Positions 16,106-25,988 of a DNA stretch of 64,000 nucleotides are shown here, in pieces. The position numbers and the translations under genes were made by a program. The stretch lies in NCBI GenBank assembly GCA_013297755.1, contig JAAFIH010000011.1, positions 1 through 64,000 of the forward strand, given 5' to 3'. The first letter of the stretch is position 1, and each line of letters begins with the position of its first letter. Below the pieces are notes generated by a model, which was not told the origin of the DNA, searched no databases, and saw nothing but the letters and a program-made list of their open reading frames with translations. This DNA is from Cytophagales bacterium. GTDB lineage: Bacteria; Bacteroidota; Bacteroidia; Cytophagales; UBA9547.

Positions 16106-17449
16106 ATGGAAGGATTAATCATGGCCGCCCAACTCATATTGGGGCTTTCAATTTTGGTAACATTGCACGAACTAGGCCATTTTATACCAGCAAAATTATT
16201 TAAAACAAGAGTAGAAAAATTTTATTTATTTTTTGATTTTTTGTTTCCCATGCAAAGTGTAATGAATTTTTCGATTTTTAAATTCAAAAAAGGCGAAACC
16301 GAATATGGTCTTGGTTGGTTTCCTTTGGGCGGATATGTAAAAATTGATGGCATGATAGACGAATCTATGGACAAAGAATTTTTGAAATCAGAGCCAAAAC
16401 CCTGGGAATTTCGCTCAAAACCTGCTTGGCAACGATTAATAATCATGCTTGGTGGAGTTACTGTAAATATAATTACAGGCATAGTCATTTTTATTGCCCT
16501 TACATATTATCTAGGAGAAAGTTATTTGCCTTCCAATCAAGCCAAATATGGCATAGTGGCACATCCTTTGGCCGAAGAAATTGGACTGAAAACGGGAGAT
16601 AAAATATTGAAAGTAAATGGCAAAACTTACGAAAGATTTAGCGACCCTATCGATCCTGACATATTGATGGAATCAACCAGTTTTTATACCATACAGCGTG
16701 GAGATAGTATTTTTGATTTGACTATTCCTAGCGATTTTATAAATAAAATGGCTGACAAAAAATACAAAAATGCTTCTTTTGTCGATCCTATCACACCCTT
16801 TAAAATTGGGAGAGTTGTACCAGGAAACGAGGCCGATAAAGCTGGCCTTCTAAAAGGCGATAAAATAACAGCTGTTGATAGCATTAAAATTGATTATTTT
16901 CATGAAATTCAAAATGCTTTATCTATCAAAAAAAGTCAAAAAATTACTTTAACTGTCCTCAGAAACAATCAATCGATGAGTTTGCAAGCACAAGTAACCC
17001 CAGAGGGTAAACTAGGATTTGAAGTAGACTCAGAATTAAAATATGAAACACAAAAATTTGGAATACTTACTTCTATTGGAAAAGGCACTGTCAAGGCTTT
17101 TTCATTTGTGGCTTTACAAGCCAAAGGATTCAAAAAATTATTTACAGGCGAAATAGATGCCTCTAAATCGCTGAGTGGTCCTATTGGTATGGCCCAACAA
17201 TTTGGTGGAACTTGGGATTGGGTAAGATTTTGGACTCTTACAGGGTTGATTTCTATGGTTCTAGCTTTTATGAATTTGCTGCCAATACCTGCTTTGGATG
17301 GCGGTCATGTGGTGTTTTTGCTCTATGAAATCATTGCAAGACGCAAACCATCTGACGTTTTTTATGAAGGTGCTCAAAAAATAGGAATGGCTTTATTGCT
17401 TGGCCTCATGGTCTATGCTATTTTTAATGATGTGATAAGATTATTTTAA
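16106..17449 (+). CDS. rseP: RIP zinc metalloprotease RseP (site-2 protease)
   Basis: An M50 intramembrane protease that cleaves transmembrane anti-sigma factors and remnant signal peptides in the inner membrane. The catalytic HELGH is at residues 21-25 in the first membrane helix. A second helix follows the LGGVTVNIITGIVIFIAL segment near 115. Two PDZ-like domains occupy about 140-315 (GIVAHPLAEEIGLKTGDKIL, then IGRVVPGNEADKAGLLKGDKI). The C-terminal membrane part carries LLPIPALDGGHV, which supplies the third zinc ligand. The 447-residue length is typical. It heads a run with the flippase-like and rfaE2 genes. Its natural partners may be the membrane proteins linked to ECF sigma factors in this window. 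Confidence 0.95.
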   Translation: MEGLIMAAQLILGLSILVTLHELGHFIPAKLFKTRVEKFYLFFDFLFPMQSVMNFSIFKFKKGETEYGLGWFPLGGYVKIDGMIDESMDKEFLKSEPKPWEFRSKPAWQRLIIMLGGVTVNIITGIVIFIALTYYLGESYLPSNQAKYGIVAHPLAEEIGLKTGDKILKVNGKTYERFSDPIDPDILMESTSFYTIQRGDSIFDLTIPSDFINKMADKKYKNASFVDPITPFKIGRVVPGNEADKAGLLKGDKITAVDSIKIDYFHEIQNALSIKKSQKITLTVLRNNQSMSLQAQVTPEGKLGFEVDSELKYETQKFGILTSIGKGTVKAFSFVALQAKGFKKLFTGEIDASKSLSGPIGMAQQFGGTWDWVRFWTLTGLISMVLAFMNLLPIPALDGGHVVFLLYEIIARRKPSDVFYEGAQKIGMALLLGLMVYAIFNDVIRLF

Positions 17450-17454
17450 TTTTT

Positions 17455-18462
17455 ATGCAAAATTTTATAGCAATAATAAAAAAAATATTACCTTTCTTCA
17501 TAGTTTTGATTTTGATTTTTTTCTTATGGAAAAATATTGATTTTGAATCTTTGATTTTGCAATTCAAAAAAGCAAATCCAATATATATTGTGTTATCAAT
17601 GTTAGTTATGGCTTTTTCGCATATTCTAAGAGCCTTGCGTATGAATATGTTATTGGATGCACTCGGCCATAAAACATCTACCTATACCACAAGTTTGACT
17701 GTATTTATTGGTTATTTGGTTAATTTAATAGTGCCTCGCATGGGCGAAATTACAAGATGCACAGTACTACAAAAAACGAATAAAATCCCTTTAGAAACAT
17801 CCATAGGTGCAGTTTTTTCAGAACGATTGATAGATGTACTTTGCTTATTTGTATTTTTATTGTTTGGATTATTTATTGCCCAAGATGTAGTGCTTCAATT
17901 TTTAGAAACCATCCTCAAAAGCAAAGCAAACCAAAGTTCCTCTTCTGGGATTTATTTTATCTTTGCCATCTTGCTGGCAACTTTATTGTGTGTATCATTT
18001 TGGATATACAAAAATTTAGATAAATTACTAAAAATAGGTTTATTTAATAAGATTTATCAAATTATTCTAGGCTTTTGGAATGGACTGGTTGGTGTTTTTA
18101 AAATCAAAAATAAAGGTCTATTTATGGTTTATTCAATATCTACGTGGATATGTTATTTTATACTAACATGGCTACTAATGTTGGCATTTGAGCCTACATC
18201 AAATATGGGATGGAAAGTAGCATTTATTACTAATGCTCTTGGTGCTGTTGGCATGGCAGCCCCAGTACAGGGTGGTATAGGAGCTTATCATTTTATGGTT
18301 CAACAGGTGTTGGGAGTATATGGCATAGAATTTGGTTTGGGTTTAGTATGTGCCACATTGCTCCATTCTACACAAATGTTTGCCACTATTATTTTTGGCA
18401 CCTTATCCTCTATTTTAGTATATTTTGAATTAAATAAACAAAAAAATGAAATCAATACATAA
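17455..18462 (+). CDS. Lysylphosphatidylglycerol synthase TM-region / UPF0104 flippase-like protein
   Basis: A 335-residue multi-pass membrane protein of the family that includes the flippase part of MprF (COG0392). About eight hydrophobic segments are visible. The family signature appears as FSHILRALRMNMLLDALG in the first loop, FIGYLVNLIVPRMGEITRCTVL (the conserved PRxGE), and AAPVQGGIGAYHFMV near the C-terminus. It lacks the aminoacyl-transferase domain of MprF, so lipid transport or a scaffold role is likelier than lipid aminoacylation. It starts 5 bp after rseP, and its 3' end overlaps rfaE2 by 17 bp, so the three genes form an operon. Confidence 0.85.
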   Translation: MQNFIAIIKKILPFFIVLILIFFLWKNIDFESLILQFKKANPIYIVLSMLVMAFSHILRALRMNMLLDALGHKTSTYTTSLTVFIGYLVNLIVPRMGEITRCTVLQKTNKIPLETSIGAVFSERLIDVLCLFVFLLFGLFIAQDVVLQFLETILKSKANQSSSSGIYFIFAILLATLLCVSFWIYKNLDKLLKIGLFNKIYQIILGFWNGLVGVFKIKNKGLFMVYSISTWICYFILTWLLMLAFEPTSNMGWKVAFITNALGAVGMAAPVQGGIGAYHFMVQQVLGVYGIEFGLGLVCATLLHSTQMFATIIFGTLSSILVYFELNKQKNEINT

Positions 18463-18931
18463 AATAGCAGGTGAAGCACAAGCCAAAGCTATCGTAAATC
18501 AATGGAAATCTGAAGGCAAAAAAGTGGTTTTTACCAATGGTTGCTTTGATATATTACATCTTGGCCATGTAGATTATTTAGAAAAAGCCTCACAATTAGG
18601 ACAAAAATTAGTCGTTGGCCTCAATACTGATGCTTCTATAAAAAGAATAAAAGGGCCTCAAAGACCAATCACAGACCAAATATCAAGATCCAGGGTAATG
18701 GCAAGTTTGGGGTTTGTAGATATGGTAGTTTTATTCGACTCAGAAACTCCTTTGGCGTTAATTGAGGCACTCTTGCCTGATGTATTAGTCAAAGGCAATG
18801 ATTATACTTTAGATAAAATAGTAGGTGCAGATGTAGTTATTCTAAACAAAGGCGAAGTAAAAACTGTTGAATTAGTCGATGGATACTCTACAACATCAAT
18901 TATACAAAAAATCAAAAATAATTATGATTAA
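18446..18931 (+). CDS. rfaE2: D-glycero-beta-D-manno-heptose 1-phosphate adenylyltransferase
   Basis: A 161-residue nucleotidyltransferase corresponding to the C-terminal half of HldE. It makes ADP-heptose precursor for LPS core. The cytidylyltransferase-fold motif FTNGCFDILHLGHVDYL is at about 30-46 (HxGH site), and VVGLNTDASIKRIKGPQRP and VDGYSTTSIIQKI follow in the order expected. The kinase half (RfaE1) is not in this window. The start codon lies inside the end of the flippase-like gene, a 17-bp overlap suggesting translational coupling. Confidence 0.9.
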   Translation: MKSIHKIAGEAQAKAIVNQWKSEGKKVVFTNGCFDILHLGHVDYLEKASQLGQKLVVGLNTDASIKRIKGPQRPITDQISRSRVMASLGFVDMVVLFDSETPLALIEALLPDVLVKGNDYTLDKIVGADVVILNKGEVKTVELVDGYSTTSIIQKIKNNYD

Positions 18932-19575
18932 ATAACGTATTTTATTACGCCTTTTTGATATAAATAGTTTTTTTGAATTTGTAAATGAAATAATTCTTTT
19001 GCAGCCCATATAATTATCTCCCAACTTGTTTCGACCAAAACAAATACTACTCTTAGCGTTGAACTCCAAAAAAATGAGAGTAATTTTTTTCTAAGGAATA
19101 GTATTTATCAGGGTTTTACTATATGTCAATATTCAATTTTTATTTTTAAATCAAAGTGAGTTTCTAAAATTCCCAAATTATATTTTGAAATTTTATATTG
19201 AACCTAAAAACAAATATTACAATTCTATTTTAAGCCCCTCTTTTAATTTCTCCCCAATTGGAAGAAAAATTATAGGAATGTAATTTTAATTTTTCGGTTT
19301 GATATAAACTAATCCAATTTTGCAATCGCACAGTCTAAATCAAAACTTTTGTTTTACCTCATTGCACAAAACCCAAAAAGGATGTTTTCAATGGAATGAA
19401 AGTATCCTCAGAAGTACTTAAATTACAGATTTTATGGCTTAAAAAATTCTTTTCAAAAAAACACCTTCCTGTAAAAAATGATCAATAGTCTAGATTGTTC
19501 AATTTTTAGGAATTATATAGTCATGTAAGCTACTATTAGTTATCTATGATTTGATAAACTTATGCAACGTCAATT
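18932..19575. other. Intergenic region containing a MITE-like element
   Basis: I see no gene in these 644 bases. Short frames are all broken. The only recognisable structure is the inverted-repeat element at 19194-19306. The two flanking genes converge, so this is the tail-to-tail junction of rfaE2 and glmM. Confidence 0.6.
19194..19306. mobile_element. MITE-like element, copy 1
   Basis: A 113-bp sequence with imperfect terminal inverted repeats. The left end reads TATATTGAACCTAAAAACAA; the right end, read in reverse, is TATATCAAACCGAAAAATTA. It is about 85-90 percent identical by eye to the element at 34429-34540, and nothing flanking the two copies is alike. The core includes CCCCTCTTTTAATTTCTCCC. 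It has no coding capacity. Confidence 0.75.
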
Positions 19576-20961
19576 TTACCCATGCAATATTTCTTTTATA
19601 TCCTCGATGATTTTATTGGCCAAAAAATCTGCTGTGGCTTGCGTTGCCGATTCAGCATAAATCCTAATGATAGGTTCTGTATTTGAAGCTCTCAAGTGCA
19701 CCCATTCGTTTTCAAAATCAATTTTTACACCATCAATAGTATTAATTTGTTCTTTAGCATATTTATTTTTTATAGCACTCAAAATTTGTTTTACATCTAT
19801 TTCTGGTGTTAGCTCTATTTTATTTTTTGAAATATGATAATTTGGCATTATGGCTCTAAGCATAGAAACGGATTTTCCAAATTTCGCTAAATGTGTCAAA
19901 AACAAAGCTATTCCTACTAGAGCATCTCTTCCATAGTGTAATTCAGGTAGGATTATGCCCCCATTACCCTCTCCACCTATCACTGCTTGGGTTGCTTTCA
20001 TGGCTGATACCACATTGACCTCGCCCACGGCTGAGGCTGTGTACTTGCCTCCAGCTTTCAAAGTTACGTCTCTCAACGCTCTTGTAGACGACAAGTTAGA
20101 AACTGTGTTTCCTTTTTTGTGTTTCAACACATAGTCTGCAATAGCAACTAGCGTATACTCTTCGCCAAACATTTCTCCATTTTCGCATACAAAACATAAT
20201 CTATCAACATCAGGGTCTACTACAATGCCTAGATCAAATTTTCCTTTTTTTATTTCTGTGGATATATGCGTAAGATTTTCGGGCAATGGTTCAGGATTGT
20301 GAGGAAAATGCCCATTGGGTTCACAATAGAGTTGTAATACGTTTTTTACACCTAGTTTTTCGAGTAAAATAGGCAGAAATATTCCACCAGTAGAATTTAC
20401 ACAATCAATAACAATAGAGAAATTAGCTTTTTTTATGGCTTCTACATCTACCAAAGGTAAATCTAAAATTTTATCAATATGGATATGGGTGTAATTGTTA
20501 TCAATAGAATACTTGCCCAATTTGAGTACTTCTACAAATGAAAAAGTTTCGTTTTCAGCCAATGTCAACACCTCTTCTCCATCGGTTGCAGATATAAATT
20601 CGCCAAATTGATTAAGTAATTTTAGTGCATTCCACTGTATAGGATTATGGCTTGCAGTGATAATAATGCCACCAGCGGCTTTTTCTAAAGCCACTGCCAT
20701 TTCTACAGTTGGCGTTGTCGAAAGGCCCAAATCAATTACATCAAGCCCAAGAGCCAAAAGCGAGGAAGAAACCAAATCTGATACCATTTTGCCAGATATG
20801 CGAGCATCTCGTCCAATAATCACTTTTTTATTCATTGATTTGGTTTTGAGCCAAGAACCAAAAGCAGATGAAAAACGTACAATATCTAATGGACTTAATG
20901 ATTGCCCAACACGACCACCAATAGTGCCACGAATACCTGATATAGATTTAATTAAAGTCAT
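19576..20961 (-). CDS. glmM: Phosphoglucosamine mutase (alpha-D-phosphohexomutase family)
   Basis: A 461-residue phosphohexomutase, probably GlmM, which converts glucosamine-6-phosphate to glucosamine-1-phosphate for peptidoglycan and LPS precursors. The active-site phosphoserine loop is IITASHNPIQWNALK at about residues 98-112. The metal-binding loop is VVDPDVDRLCFVCENGE at about 245-260, the sugar-specificity loop GGEGNGGIILPELHYGRDAL, and the phosphate-binding RASNTEPIIRIYAES lies near the C-terminus. It could also act as a phosphomannomutase, since the families are close. It is transcribed alone and converges on rfaE2. Confidence 0.9.
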   Translation of the reverse strand: MTLIKSISGIRGTIGGRVGQSLSPLDIVRFSSAFGSWLKTKSMNKKVIIGRDARISGKMVSDLVSSSLLALGLDVIDLGLSTTPTVEMAVALEKAAGGIIITASHNPIQWNALKLLNQFGEFISATDGEEVLTLAENETFSFVEVLKLGKYSIDNNYTHIHIDKILDLPLVDVEAIKKANFSIVIDCVNSTGGIFLPILLEKLGVKNVLQLYCEPNGHFPHNPEPLPENLTHISTEIKKGKFDLGIVVDPDVDRLCFVCENGEMFGEEYTLVAIADYVLKHKKGNTVSNLSSTRALRDVTLKAGGKYTASAVGEVNVVSAMKATQAVIGGEGNGGIILPELHYGRDALVGIALFLTHLAKFGKSVSMLRAIMPNYHISKNKIELTPEIDVKQILSAIKNKYAKEQINTIDGVKIDFENEWVHLRASNTEPIIRIYAESATQATADFLANKIIEDIKEILHG

Positions 20962-21058
20962 AAAACGAAAAATTTATGCGAATTTATTTTAAAATTTATG
21001 TGTATCACAATTATTTTAATAATTTGCATAAAATTAATAACCAATAATTAAAACAAGA

Positions 21059-21892
21059 ATGATTGAAGATATAGAAATATCTGAGTTAAGAAATTTATGT
21101 CAAATTGTAAAAGAAAAATACAACTACGATTTCAATAACTATGCCATGTCTTCTTTTAAGCGAAGAGTGCTTAGAGTTCTTGAGATTCATAAAATAAGTA
21201 GTACACTGGCTCTTATCGAAAAAATAAAATACGATGCTGCTTTTTTTAAAGTTTTTTTAAATGAAATTACGGTCAATGTTACCGAAATGTTTAGAGATCC
21301 TTCGCTCTGGAGAGATTTAAGAGACAAAATACTGCCAAACTTATTTTCGACCCATGAAACAATCAAAATTTGGCATGCAGGCTGCTCGTCTGGCGAAGAG
21401 GTATATTCTATGTGTATTTTATTAAAAGAAATGGGGTTATTACACAAAGTAAAAATATATGCCACTGACATAGATGAACCTATTTTGGCCAAAGCCAAAG
21501 AAGGGAAATATACCATCAAAAACATGATTGATGTAAACGAAAAAAACTACATCAGACTTGGTGGAATACAAAAATTATCTGATTACTACACCGAAACTTC
21601 TGGGGGTTTTGTAAAGATGAATCCCTCACTTGTCGAAAATGTAGTGTATCGTTCGCACGATTTAGTAAAATCGGGCGTTTTTAATAAGTTTGATCTTATA
21701 CTTTGTAGAAATGTTTTGATTTACTTTAACCAACAATTACAAAACGATGTATTCAAAATGTTTCACGAAAGTTTGTTTAATTATAGCTACTTTATCATTG
21801 GGTCTAAAGAAACTTTGATTTGGAGCGATGTAGCAAGCAAATTTATTATAGTAAATTCTGAAGAGAAAGTTTTCAAAAAAGTAAAAGAATAA
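21059..21892 (+). CDS. cheR: CheR-type protein-glutamate methyltransferase
   Basis: A 277-residue SAM-dependent methyltransferase of the CheR family. The N-terminal helical domain (about 1-75) includes YAMSSFKRRVLRVLE. The catalytic domain carries NEITVNVTEMFRD, the SAM-binding IKIWHAGCSSGEEVYSMCIL, IYATDIDEPILAKAKEGKY and LILCRNVLIYFNQQLQ. No classical chemoreceptor or CheA is nearby. Instead it heads a run with a receiver-less CheB, a GAF protein and Sia-type phospho-regulators. The methylated target may therefore be one of these sensors rather than a chemotaxis receptor. Confidence 0.93.
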   Translation: MIEDIEISELRNLCQIVKEKYNYDFNNYAMSSFKRRVLRVLEIHKISSTLALIEKIKYDAAFFKVFLNEITVNVTEMFRDPSLWRDLRDKILPNLFSTHETIKIWHAGCSSGEEVYSMCILLKEMGLLHKVKIYATDIDEPILAKAKEGKYTIKNMIDVNEKNYIRLGGIQKLSDYYTETSGGFVKMNPSLVENVVYRSHDLVKSGVFNKFDLILCRNVLIYFNQQLQNDVFKMFHESLFNYSYFIIGSKETLIWSDVASKFIIVNSEEKVFKKVKE

Positions 21893-21913
21893 TTGTAAAC
21901 CCAATCTAAAGAA

Positions 21914-22504
21914 ATGAAACTAGACCAAGTCAGTATAGACAAGTCTCAATATAAAGCAGTAGTCATTGGGGGTTCTGCTGGAAGTTTTCAGATAATAACC
22001 AAAATATTATCTGAAATTAATCCAAAATTCGACCTACCAATTTTTATGGCTTTACACAGATTAAAACATGTAAGAAATGGGTTTATAGAAGCCTTAGCCT
22101 TAAAATCAAATAAAATAATTGCAGAACCTGAAGATAAAGAACAAATCAAACGTGGAATGGTATACCTTGCTCCAGCTAATTATCACATGTATATAGAGCT
22201 TGGCAATAAAATTGCATTATCTACAGAAGAGATGTTAAACAATTCGAGACCATCCATAGATTTAACTTTTGATACAGCATCTTATGTTTATAAAAATAAA
22301 ATTATTGGAATTATACTCTCTGGTGCCAACAAAGATGGAGCTTGGGGAATGAAAAAACTAAAAGAAAGAGGTGGTTTAACTATCATTCAAGATCCAAAAG
22401 ATTGTACTATTGATACAATGCCCACTGCTGCTTTGAATATTACAAAAATTGATTTAGTTTTGAACCCTGACAATATTGTTAAATTTTTAAATTCTTTAGT
22501 ATGA
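21914..22504 (+). CDS. cheB: CheB-type methylesterase without receiver domain
   Basis: A 196-residue protein consisting of the CheB catalytic domain only. The triad residues are in place: Ser in VIGGSAGSFQ (about residue 20), His in MALHRLKH, and Asp in SGANKDGAWGMKKLKE. The phosphorylatable receiver domain normally at the N-terminus is absent, so activity is not controlled by CheA-type phosphorylation. Its last codon overlaps the start of the GAF protein by 4 bp. With CheR it would set the methylation level of an unidentified target. Confidence 0.9.
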   Translation: MKLDQVSIDKSQYKAVVIGGSAGSFQIITKILSEINPKFDLPIFMALHRLKHVRNGFIEALALKSNKIIAEPEDKEQIKRGMVYLAPANYHMYIELGNKIALSTEEMLNNSRPSIDLTFDTASYVYKNKIIGIILSGANKDGAWGMKKLKERGGLTIIQDPKDCTIDTMPTAALNITKIDLVLNPDNIVKFLNSLV

Positions 22505-23211
22505 AATACCAAAAACTAATACTTTACATATTTATAGCTATTGGCCTGTATAGTATCACAGTTACTATGTTTCATCCATATTCACTTTTTTATAACAAAT
22601 TAGTACCTACATTAGGCATTTGCATTATCATTTGTTTGGGATATTATTTAGATTCCATTAGAGTAATTCAAGTTTCAGGTAATCAGTCAGATACTTCTAC
22701 TTTTTCAAATGAAAGTAAAATATCTGAAAATAAATCTCAAAGTTTAGAAGAGAAATATTCGATTTTCTCTAAAAAAATAGATTTATTAAAATCACACTCA
22801 AGCAAATTACCAAACTATCGTGAGCTACAACTTCAATTAATATGTAACGAATATCAATTTGGTCAGGGAATAGTTTTTGATAAAATTTCTAAAAATAATA
22901 ACCTATTTTTAAAACGAACTGCTACATTTGCCTACACCAGCGATGACGAACAAGCAACAGAAATAGAATGGGGCATTGATATTACAGGACAGGCAGCCAA
23001 AAATGGAGAATTTATTTATCTAGACAACGTACCAAAAGGTCATTTACAGATAGCATCTGGCCTTGGGATTAGCAATCCAAATGTACTGATTATTGCTCCT
23101 TTTCAAATCAATAACCAAACAGCTGGTGTAGTAGAGTTGGCTGGATTTCAATCGTTTGATATTGATGAAGTTGCTATAATCAAGAAATCTATTCAAAATT
23201 TATTTTCTTAA
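22501..23211 (+). CDS. Membrane-anchored GAF domain protein
   Basis: A 236-residue protein. Two hydrophobic helices at about residues 7-25 and 37-52 anchor it, a low-complexity Ser-rich linker follows (about 58-90), and the last 130 residues look like a GAF domain (RELQLQLICNEYQFGQGIVF, WGIDITGQAAKNGEFIYLDN, IAPFQINNQTAGVVELAGFQ). GAF domains bind small ligands or mediate dimerisation. It overlaps cheB by 4 bp and precedes the large GAF-PAS-phosphatase sensor, whose GAF domain has similar features (GLVGQAAIE). A role in the same signalling chain is inferred. Confidence 0.7.
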   Translation: MKYQKLILYIFIAIGLYSITVTMFHPYSLFYNKLVPTLGICIIICLGYYLDSIRVIQVSGNQSDTSTFSNESKISENKSQSLEEKYSIFSKKIDLLKSHSSKLPNYRELQLQLICNEYQFGQGIVFDKISKNNNLFLKRTATFAYTSDDEQATEIEWGIDITGQAAKNGEFIYLDNVPKGHLQIASGLGISNPNVLIIAPFQINNQTAGVVELAGFQSFDIDEVAIIKKSIQNLFS

Positions 23212-23253
23212 AAAAACTGTTAAAATTTATCTATAGTTTTTAAAAACTAAAAA

Positions 23254-25962
23254 ATGACATTTACAAAAAGTATAAAATTTAGAATGTTTTTAGGGCTTAC
23301 TATTCTAGCCGTTGTGCTTAGTATATGCTTTATCAAAATGTTTAATTATTTAGACGATATCAGCCATGTCATCTTAGTAAAACATATAGAAAATACTCAA
23401 TTACTTCAAGATGTTGAAGATATCAAAGACCTTACAATTTTTTCTTTAATCGTATTTTTAACGGTTGGTACAATCATAGTTACCTTAATTTCAAATTCTG
23501 TTTTAGTTCCCATTTTGAAATTAACCAAACACATGGACGACCTCAGCTCTGGTCTATTGCCTGATATACAAGAACAAAACAAATGGGGAGACGAGATAGA
23601 TTCTATGCGAGAATCGCTCAAAAAAGCCATAAATGGAATCAAAAACACTGCTCAGTTTGCTTACAAAATTGGTAAAGGCGACCTTGAAGCCAAGTTTACC
23701 CCCCTAAGTTCTGATGACTTGTTGGGCCACTCGCTACTTACAATGCGAACCAACCTTATTCAAGCCCAAAAACAAGATGAGAACAGAAATAGTATCATTA
23801 CATCAAATGCTGAGGTAAGTAGTATCTTACGTTCACATACACAACTTGACACCATGGGGGATGAGATTTTAAAATTCCTTGCTAAAAAAGTAAATGCCAT
23901 TCAATCAGCTTTTTACATTGTAAAAGAAGACCAAAACAACAACAGAATTATAGAACTAACCCATACTTATGCCTATAACAAGAAAAAAATCCTTAAAAAA
24001 ACTTTCAAATTTGGTGAAGGCTTGGTAGGGCAAGCTGCTATAGAAATGGACTTTGTACATCGTACCGAAATTCCACGTGATTATGTTACAATAACCTCTG
24101 GTTTGCTTGGCGAAAAACGCCCAACTTCTATCTTTATAATGCCACTTATAGCCAACGAAAAAGTTTATGGCTTGATTGAATTTGCTTCTATTTATAAATT
24201 TTCGGATTTAGAAATAGATATTATAAAAGATATAAGCGAAATTGTAGCACAAACAATTTTCAATTTGCAAGTAAACGAGCGTACAAGCCGATTGCTTGCC
24301 GAATCGCAACGCATGAGTGCCGAACTGTCAGAACAATCTATGGCATTGCAACAAAATGCCGAAGAGATGCAAACCACTCAAGAGGAGCTTACTCGCTCTA
24401 ATATTAAATTAGAAGAGCAAATTATTGAAGTAAATAATTCGCAAAACAGAACCCATATATTATTAGAAAACTCATCTGAAATAATTAGTATCATAAGTAA
24501 AGAAGGTTTGGTTACTTACGTAAGCCCATCAGTAAAAAATATTTTAGGCTACGATGTAGACGAATTGCTTGAGACCAAAGAAATGGATAGAATCCTTGGC
24601 GATGGACAAGATGCCTATGTAGAAATGTTTAAAACACTATTGTTAAAACCAAAAAGTGTAGTTACTACCATTTATAGTTATAAGAAAAAAGATGGAGACG
24701 TAATTTGGCTTGAAGTATTAGGTAGAAACATGCTCATCGATAATTCTATCAAAGGAATTGTGCTCAATGCACGAGATATTACCGAACGAAGACGTGCCGA
24801 ACAAGAAGCCAGAATGCGATCGCAAATGCAATCTTTGTCTGAAAATTCTCCTGATTTAATCACTCGTATCAATACTGAAGGTAAGATATATTATGTCAAT
24901 CCAACGATTGAAATTCTTACCACCAAAAAACCATCTGAGTTTAATAAGAAAACCATTTATGATTCAGAATTACTCAACCCATCTGTAACTCAATCTTGGG
25001 ATGAGATAATTAAAAATGTAATCAAAAATAATCAAAAAATACAGGTCGAAATGCCATTTCCGACCCAAAATGGCAGCTTAGTAATGAATGTAAATGCCAT
25101 ACCTGAGTATTCTGAAAACGAAACTATTGAATCAATCCTATTAGTATCGAGTGATATCACAGAAAGAAAAAGAACAGAAGTTGAAATTCAGAATAAAAAT
25201 AAAAAAATTACAGAATCTATCAACTATGCCAAACGAATTCAGGTAGCCATTATACCCGAACAAGAACGAATATTATCACATCTCAACGAGTATTTTATGT
25301 ACTACAAACCAAAAGATGTAGTAAGTGGCGATTTTCCTTGGTTTTTAGAAACCGAAACAGATATTTACTTAGCAGCAGTAGATTGTACTGGTCATGGAGT
25401 GCCTGGTGCAATGCTATCTCTTATTGGGTATTTCTTACTTAATGACATAGTAAAATCTCAAAAAATAAGTGAACCAGGTTTAATATTAGATTTGCTCGAC
25501 CAAGGTGTTACTCAAACTTTAAAACAAGATGTTGAAGGTAATGAAATGAAAGATGGCATGGATATTTCATTGTGCAAAATACATAAAAATAAAAAAACAT
25601 TAGAATATTCAGGTGCTCATCGCCCACTTTATCATCTAAGAAATGGAGAGATTATAGAATACAAGGGCAATAAATTTGCTATTGGAGGAGGTACTTTCAA
25701 AAATCAAACTGAATTTACCAACCATACCATAGCCATCGAAAAAGGAGATTCATTCTTTTTCTGTTCTGATGGATACCCAGATCAATTTGGTGGCCCTGAG
25801 ACAAAAAAAATTGGTCCATCAAGGATTAGAACTATTATTCAAGAAAACTATGCCATCAAAGATTTTGCATCAATGCAACACATTTTTGGCAACTTTTTTG
25901 ATGAATGGAAAGGAAATCAAAAACAAATGGACGATTTATTATTAATTGGAATAAGATTTTAA
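23254..25962 (+). CDS. HAMP-GAF-PAS-PAS sensor with PP2C/SpoIIE phosphatase domain (SiaA-like)
   Basis: A 902-residue sensor phosphatase. Two N-terminal membrane helices (about 9-28 and 58-82) are followed by a HAMP-like segment and a GAF domain (about 190-350). A coiled coil comes next (SEQSMALQQNAEEMQTTQEE), then two PAS domains (about 405-520, including VSPSVKNILGYDVDELL, and about 530-640) and a C-terminal SpoIIE/PP2C domain (about 680-900). The latter has metal-binding aspartates in VSGDFPWF, AAVDCTGHGVPGAML and FCSDGYPDQFGG. The first motif is usually GDFYWF. By analogy with SiaA of Pseudomonas aeruginosa it should dephosphorylate the SiaC-like protein encoded just downstream. Confidence 0.88.
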   Translation: MTFTKSIKFRMFLGLTILAVVLSICFIKMFNYLDDISHVILVKHIENTQLLQDVEDIKDLTIFSLIVFLTVGTIIVTLISNSVLVPILKLTKHMDDLSSGLLPDIQEQNKWGDEIDSMRESLKKAINGIKNTAQFAYKIGKGDLEAKFTPLSSDDLLGHSLLTMRTNLIQAQKQDENRNSIITSNAEVSSILRSHTQLDTMGDEILKFLAKKVNAIQSAFYIVKEDQNNNRIIELTHTYAYNKKKILKKTFKFGEGLVGQAAIEMDFVHRTEIPRDYVTITSGLLGEKRPTSIFIMPLIANEKVYGLIEFASIYKFSDLEIDIIKDISEIVAQTIFNLQVNERTSRLLAESQRMSAELSEQSMALQQNAEEMQTTQEELTRSNIKLEEQIIEVNNSQNRTHILLENSSEIISIISKEGLVTYVSPSVKNILGYDVDELLETKEMDRILGDGQDAYVEMFKTLLLKPKSVVTTIYSYKKKDGDVIWLEVLGRNMLIDNSIKGIVLNARDITERRRAEQEARMRSQMQSLSENSPDLITRINTEGKIYYVNPTIEILTTKKPSEFNKKTIYDSELLNPSVTQSWDEIIKNVIKNNQKIQVEMPFPTQNGSLVMNVNAIPEYSENETIESILLVSSDITERKRTEVEIQNKNKKITESINYAKRIQVAIIPEQERILSHLNEYFMYYKPKDVVSGDFPWFLETETDIYLAAVDCTGHGVPGAMLSLIGYFLLNDIVKSQKISEPGLILDLLDQGVTQTLKQDVEGNEMKDGMDISLCKIHKNKKTLEYSGAHRPLYHLRNGEIIEYKGNKFAIGGGTFKNQTEFTNHTIAIEKGDSFFFCSDGYPDQFGGPETKKIGPSRIRTIIQENYAIKDFASMQHIFGNFFDEWKGNQKQMDDLLLIGIRF

Positions 25963-25988
25963 TACTTTTAACACGAAATTTTAATATT

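Noticed and set aside
25905-25988. Upstream extension of the SiaB-like gene
   Set aside because: It overlaps the phosphatase gene end and the extra residues have no family similarity; the ATG at 25989 fits the family start.
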